Source: Bryobacteraceae bacterium (GTDB lineage Bacteria; Acidobacteriota; Terriglobia; Bryobacterales; Bryobacteraceae). From it: a stretch of 37,074 nt of DNA. The DNA is taken from the NCBI GenBank assembly GCA_023511855.1, contig JAIMAR010000009.1, forward strand, positions 1 to 37,074, in the 5' to 3' direction. Shown one piece after another: positions 33,575 to 37,074 of the stretch (its first letter is position 1; every line of letters starts with the position of its first letter). The position numbers and the translations under genes were made by a program. The notes under the pieces were generated by a model. It did not search any database, had not been told where the DNA came from, and saw only the letters and a program-made list of their open reading frames with translations.

Positions 33575-34351
33575 CGAGGGGCTAGCCCGAAGCCGAACAG
33601 ATTTACACCTTTAATCGGTGTTGTCTCTAATACGGGCGTTAAACGGCGCAGTGGGCAGGGCGGAGGCAGGAGGAACGGAACGGAGGGCGCAATGCCGGGA
33701 ACAACAGCCTTTAGCGGGCAGAATTGGGACGCAGTGGGGGCGAAGCGGAGACCTACGCTACTGTAGCTAGATTTTGGACACGCCAGGTGCGCAGGCTCAC
33801 AGCTAGCGACATAGGTGGGCAGAGTTGGCGCGAGGTTCGGGTTCCGCCTCTGCGGGTTGGTGGGGATTCTTGGTTGGGTTTGCTTTGTGGCTGGTTTCTC
33901 TGGGCTGTTTTTGCTGCTTTTTGACTCCTTGTTGAGCTGGTTGCTGGTTTCGGTTGCCTCTTTGTTTTGTATAAGTTGGGAGGCCTCCCCCGCCTGCTCA
34001 CCCCCGGCGGCCGGCTTCAGGGACCGGAGCTCACCCCCATCCGGTGAGGGCAGTGGCTGTGGGCGTCGGCGCTGTTGCCCGGGACTTGCGCCGTCCGCAG
34101 TGCGGGCCCCCACGAGGGCGTCGGCCGCACCTTTCACTTTCAACATACAAGACCAGAGCAAGAGGAGAAGAGAGGGTGAGGTGCCAACTGATTGAAAAGG
34201 AAAGGGAAAAAGTTCCTGGAATCGTTGTGACTGGGTGGAGGAGGAGCGAGAAAAGCATGAGAGTAGCTCATGAGCAGGGCTGGACACGCAGGGCCGGCCC
34301 TGGGGATGACACGATTGGGCGAAAGAGAGGGCGGTGGGCAAAGGGCACCCA

Positions 34352-34396
34352 GGCCGACAGGAAATGTCGGCCGCAGGCCTGGAGGCCTGCCCCACA
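34352..34396. repeat. Double-hairpin dispersed repeat, copy 2
   Basis: Arms 34352-34358 and 34366-34372 (GGCCGAC/GTCGGCC) with a 7-base loop, then arms 34373-34380 and 34383-34390 (GCAGGCCT/AGGCCTGC) with a 2-base loop, then CCCACA. It has the same architecture as 142-185, with compensating base changes in both stems. Confidence 0.75.
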
Positions 34397-34416
34397 AAAG
34401 GAGGCTTACGGAACTT

Positions 34417-34440
34417 GGGGCGGACACGCGGGTTCGCCCC
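34417..34440. repeat. Hairpin GGGGCG/CGCCCC
   Basis: Arms 34417-34422 and 34435-34440 around a 12-base loop, in the context gggcggacacgcgggttcgc, followed by CTACA. From memory a similar element is dispersed in many environmental bacterial genomes. Confidence 0.5.
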
Positions 34441-34522
34441 TACAGAAGACACGATCGGGCGGAAGAGAGGGCGGCGGCGCACGGGAGGATGCGCCGCCAC
34501 CTGGAAGCCGCCTGCCGGCGGA

Positions 34523-37074
34523 TCAGAAGTACACGCGGAGACCGAAACGGAACTGGCGTTCGCCGGTGCCTTTCCCGGAGAACCCGCTGGCACCGTTGGC
34601 GCCCACCGTGTAGTTGATGATCCCGAATTGGGACGGGTCGGAAACGTTGTTGTTGCCATCGAACTGCAAGCCCAAGGCGAAGTTGGGGTGGTTGAACACG
34701 TTGATGGCCTCGGCGCGGAACTGGAGATGGACCTTCTCCTGAATGACAAAGGTGCGGAAGAGGCTCATGTCGGTGTTGAAGAGTCCCGGCCCCCGGATAT
34801 TGTTCCTACCGGCGTTGCCGAAGCGCTGCGGCTGCCCCGCGGGGATGTTGACCGGGGCGAAAGCGCTGGTGTCGAACCAAGGCTTGCCGGGACCGATCCC
34901 CTTGAGAATCTCGACGGTGGGCTTGACTTGATCGGGGATCTGCCCGCTGCTGGGGGCGTTGAGGTTCAATGCGTTGTTTTGAACGACGAAGATCGGAAAG
35001 CCGGTCATGGCGCTCAGAAGCCCGTTCAATTGCCAGCCGCTCAGCACCCGGCTCGGGACGCCGTCATGAACCCATCGCCGCCCCTTGCCGAAGGGCGATT
35101 CCAGAACCCAGTAGGTCTGGAGATTGTGGGTGCGGTCGTACTGAGCGGGACCGCGGTTCCGGTTTGCCTCCGGCTGCCACTGAATGCGGGGGCCGGCGTC
35201 GTTATCCGCGTAGTTGATGGCCTTGGAAAAGGTGTAAACCACGCCTAGCTGTGATCCACTCCAGCGCTTGGTGAGCTGGGTCTGCAAGCCGTCGTAGGTG
35301 GCGGTCTTATACGGTTCGATGCTGTTAATGTCGGCCGTGAGGCCGAACTGCTGGAAGAGGAGTCTTCCGGCCGTACCTCCTCCTGGAGGGCCGGGGTTCA
35401 AGGCTACGTTCGCCATCTGGCCAACGGCGCGGGTGCCGACGTAGCCGGCCTGGGCCACCAAGCCGCTGGGCAGCTCGCGCTGGACCATGAAGTTCCAGGA
35501 CTGCACATACTTACGGCGGGCCACCTTTGGCACGGTAACTGTTCCGGTGCCGCCTTGGAGTCGGATCGCCGCCTGGGTCAGGTCGACCGGCTGCCGAAAC
35601 TTCTCCGGTTGAAGACCGAGCCGGAGGGTGGACACCGGGACAAACGGATTGGTGACGCCGTTGAAGGCAGCTTGTGGGATTTCCCAAGCGAAATTGATGG
35701 GAAAGGCGTTGCGGAAGTCGATGAAGGTCCGAGGATCCACTGACATCCCGTAGCCGCTGCGGATGACCGTTTTCTCATTGAGCCGGTAGGCCAAGCCAAC
35801 GCGGGGAACGAGTTGTCCCTTACCGTTGTCGACGCCGGTGTCGATCGGGGTGTTGCCGTTGCCGCCGAGGTAGACCATGCCGTCGGAGGGGTCGAAACGC
35901 GAGACGCCTCCCCAATCTCGGGTTGGGAAGGGGTAATACTCCCAACGGACGCCAAGGTTCACCGTCAAGTTGCGCGTGGCCTGCCACTGGTCTTGCGCGT
36001 ACCAGGCCCAGATAGGGATTCGGAGCGAGTTGGGGTCGCGGAGCTGCTCGACCTTGCCTGCCCTGGAGGGCAGGCCGAGCAAGAATGCGGCCCAACTGTT
36101 GAAGCGGTTGGCGCTCGTTCCATTTTGCAAGGCCGTGGCGTTTCCGTCGAAGACGAACGTGCCGCGGGCAGTCTGGAAGGTGCCACCCTGAGGCTGGAAG
36201 TGGTTGAGCTGTTGATTCCAGTAGTCGAGGCCGAAACGGAAGTTGTGGGCGCGATTGACCCAACTGGTGTTGGCGCTGAACACGTACTGATTGTCACGGA
36301 ACAGGAAAGGGCTGCCGGTGTTGGCGTTGCCCAGGTTGGACCATCCGGATATCTGGAAGGCAGGCATGCCACTCTGCATGAGGCTGGCGCCGTTGGTTCC
36401 AGGGATCTTGAGTAGGTCGAGTCCGTAGTTGACGCCAAGGTCCGGCCCTTGGGCGCCCAGCCGCTGCCGGGTGAAGCCCAGGTTCGCGTCGAAGAGCAGC
36501 GTTGGAGTGATCGTATAAGTGACGCCTGCCCCCGCCACCTGGATGCGGCCCGTCGCAAACCCGAGCTGGCCTCCAAACGACGCATCCCCGATGGCGTCTC
36601 CCAGGGCGGGCGGATCGGTGATGTTAGAGGGTGAAATGCTGTAGCGGCCGAAGTAGGAGAGTCTGTCGCTGACGACTTGGTTGATTTTGATATCGACGTT
36701 GTCCCGGTTGAAGGGACTTGAGCCTGCGGTAACAAAGTTGTTCACATATCCGGCCGAGGGCAGGGTCGGCGCGGGCAGCCGCTTGATCAGCTCCGTTGCC
36801 GCGAGGTCAAAACTGCTCTGGGGGATGCGATTGCCGGGAAACGGAGTTCGCTGGGCTGGATTCGCATTGGAAGCGGGATCATAGATTACCGTGCCGGTGG
36901 CCGAGAAATCCCCGTCTTTCAAATCCTGGGTGGCAACGCTGAAAAAGCGCGGCGGAGCCGTTTGGCGCCGCGTGGTCCGTTCCCAATTGACGAAGAAGAA
37001 CATCTTCTGTCTCAAATCCACAACCCCGGGGATGCGGATTGGTCCGCCGAGGTTGAGCCCGAACTGGTTGATAA
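34523..37074 (-). CDS. TonB-dependent receptor-like outer-membrane protein, partial
   Basis: About 850 residues of the C-terminal part; the frame is open through the window's right edge, so the start lies beyond 37074. The visible part begins NQFGLNLGGPIRIPGVVDLRQK and MFFFVNWERTTRRQ, typical of Oar-type acidobacterial TonB-dependent transporters whose missing N-terminus has a carboxypeptidase-like regulatory domain and a plug. A long series of barrel strands follows (LSYFGRYSIS, NFRFGLDYWNQQ, LTVNLGVRWEYYPF, GLAYRLNEKTVIRSGYG, VVYTFSKAINY, LQFRAEAINVFNHPNF) and the chain ends RFGLRVYF with terminal Phe. A role in uptake of glycans or other large substrates is inferred. No neighbouring periplasmic binding gene is visible. 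Confidence 0.88.
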   Translation of the reverse strand, partial: INQFGLNLGGPIRIPGVVDLRQKMFFFVNWERTTRRQTAPPRFFSVATQDLKDGDFSATGTVIYDPASNANPAQRTPFPGNRIPQSSFDLAATELIKRLPAPTLPSAGYVNNFVTAGSSPFNRDNVDIKINQVVSDRLSYFGRYSISPSNITDPPALGDAIGDASFGGQLGFATGRIQVAGAGVTYTITPTLLFDANLGFTRQRLGAQGPDLGVNYGLDLLKIPGTNGASLMQSGMPAFQISGWSNLGNANTGSPFLFRDNQYVFSANTSWVNRAHNFRFGLDYWNQQLNHFQPQGGTFQTARGTFVFDGNATALQNGTSANRFNSWAAFLLGLPSRAGKVEQLRDPNSLRIPIWAWYAQDQWQATRNLTVNLGVRWEYYPFPTRDWGGVSRFDPSDGMVYLGGNGNTPIDTGVDNGKGQLVPRVGLAYRLNEKTVIRSGYGMSVDPRTFIDFRNAFPINFAWEIPQAAFNGVTNPFVPVSTLRLGLQPEKFRQPVDLTQAAIRLQGGTGTVTVPKVARRKYVQSWNFMVQRELPSGLVAQAGYVGTRAVGQMANVALNPGPPGGGTAGRLLFQQFGLTADINSIEPYKTATYDGLQTQLTKRWSGSQLGVVYTFSKAINYADNDAGPRIQWQPEANRNRGPAQYDRTHNLQTYWVLESPFGKGRRWVHDGVPSRVLSGWQLNGLLSAMTGFPIFVVQNNALNLNAPSSGQIPDQVKPTVEILKGIGPGKPWFDTSAFAPVNIPAGQPQRFGNAGRNNIRGPGLFNTDMSLFRTFVIQEKVHLQFRAEAINVFNHPNFALGLQFDGNNNVSDPSQFGIINYTVGANGASGFSGKGTGERQFRFGLRVYF

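Larger units (their letters stand above)
34308..34476. repeat. Direct repeat 140 bp apart
   Basis: 34308-34336 and 34448-34476 share gacacgat-gggcg-aagagagggcgg-gg with four transitions. The double hairpin and the GGGGCG/CGCCCC hairpin lie between the copies. A related purine-rich lead-in (gaacggagggcggcgggtag) precedes the hairpin array at 142. Confidence 0.6.
33575..34522. other. 948-base non-coding region with repeats
   Basis: No gene is supported, although long G+C-driven frames cross it. Parts, left to right: a stretch of lower G+C to about 33780; a strongly G/T-biased segment at 33851-33970; a purine-rich segment around 34150-34250; a perfect 14-base palindrome at 34289-34302 (CAGGGCC/GGCCCTG); a direct repeat of about 29 bases 140 bp apart; the double-hairpin repeat at 34352-34396; and a hairpin at 34417-34440. 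Both flanking genes point into it, so it may contain terminators for both. Confidence 0.6.

Noticed and set aside
33124-34749. 541-codon minus-strand frame across the non-coding region
   Set aside because: Starts inside the receptor gene in another frame and ends inside the hydrolase on the other strand; the translation is Ser/Pro-rich with no domain.

Overview
The window reads as chromosomal DNA of a Gram-negative, G+C-rich bacterium, most likely an acidobacterium of the Solibacter/Bryobacter type. The arguments are BamA, a Skp-like chaperone, an Oar-type TonB-dependent receptor, a Wza/Wzz/tyrosine-kinase exopolysaccharide set, many Tat- or Sec-exported sugar-acting proteins, and short dispersed hairpin repeats. 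This assignment rests on gene style, not on a database search.

Layout. 1-516 is non-coding and holds an array of short hairpins with a 151-bp tandem duplication. 517-3196 holds an IS5/IS1182-type insertion sequence lying between two unrelated broken genes: a GT-C-like membrane protein on the left and the first 60 or so residues of a GRP-type sugar transporter on the right, on the other strand. 3316-5151 encodes two secreted proteins on the minus strand, one with a DUF1593 (nucleoside-hydrolase-like) domain. 5152-6064 is decayed DNA with an IS4-type transposase remnant. 6065-8852 (minus) is dciA-gatC-gatA-sod; maf is divergent from dciA at 8878. 9485-10117 is an outer-membrane beta-barrel protein. 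10376-13644 is an exopolysaccharide export module: Wza-like export protein, Wzz-like chain-length protein, BY-kinase. 13789-21066 is a membrane protein, bamA, skp/ompH, a YqhQ-like DUF1385 protein, prfA and prmC; prmC has an in-frame UGA in the middle. 21235-22842 is an exported sugar isomerase-like protein and a metallophosphoesterase. A tRNA-Lys(UUU) lies on the minus strand at 23173-23245. 23472-27144 is ribBA with a damaged-looking GTP cyclohydrolase II half, a secreted protein of unknown function and a Tat-exported Gfo/Idh/MocA oxidoreductase, ended by a good terminator hairpin. 27249-32153 (minus) is a tight three-gene operon: DegT-type aminotransferase, divergent GH3 glycosidase, ceramidase-like hydrolase. 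32765-33574 is a secreted alpha/beta hydrolase. 33575-34522 is a long non-coding stretch with repeats, and 34523 to the window end is the C-terminal part of a TonB-dependent receptor-like protein.

How it fits together. Envelope biogenesis (BamA, Skp), translation termination (RF1, PrmC), tRNA charging (GatCA) and replication (DciA) are housekeeping genes; the rest is exopolysaccharide export and breakdown of sugars or glycolipids outside the cytoplasm. I see no classical defence island, CRISPR array, phage or conjugative module. The points most worth checking are the UGA inside prmC, the chimeric flanks of the IS, the hairpin array, the altered catalytic motifs in RibBA and the GH3 enzyme, and several start codons sitting exactly where a -10 box predicts the transcription start.
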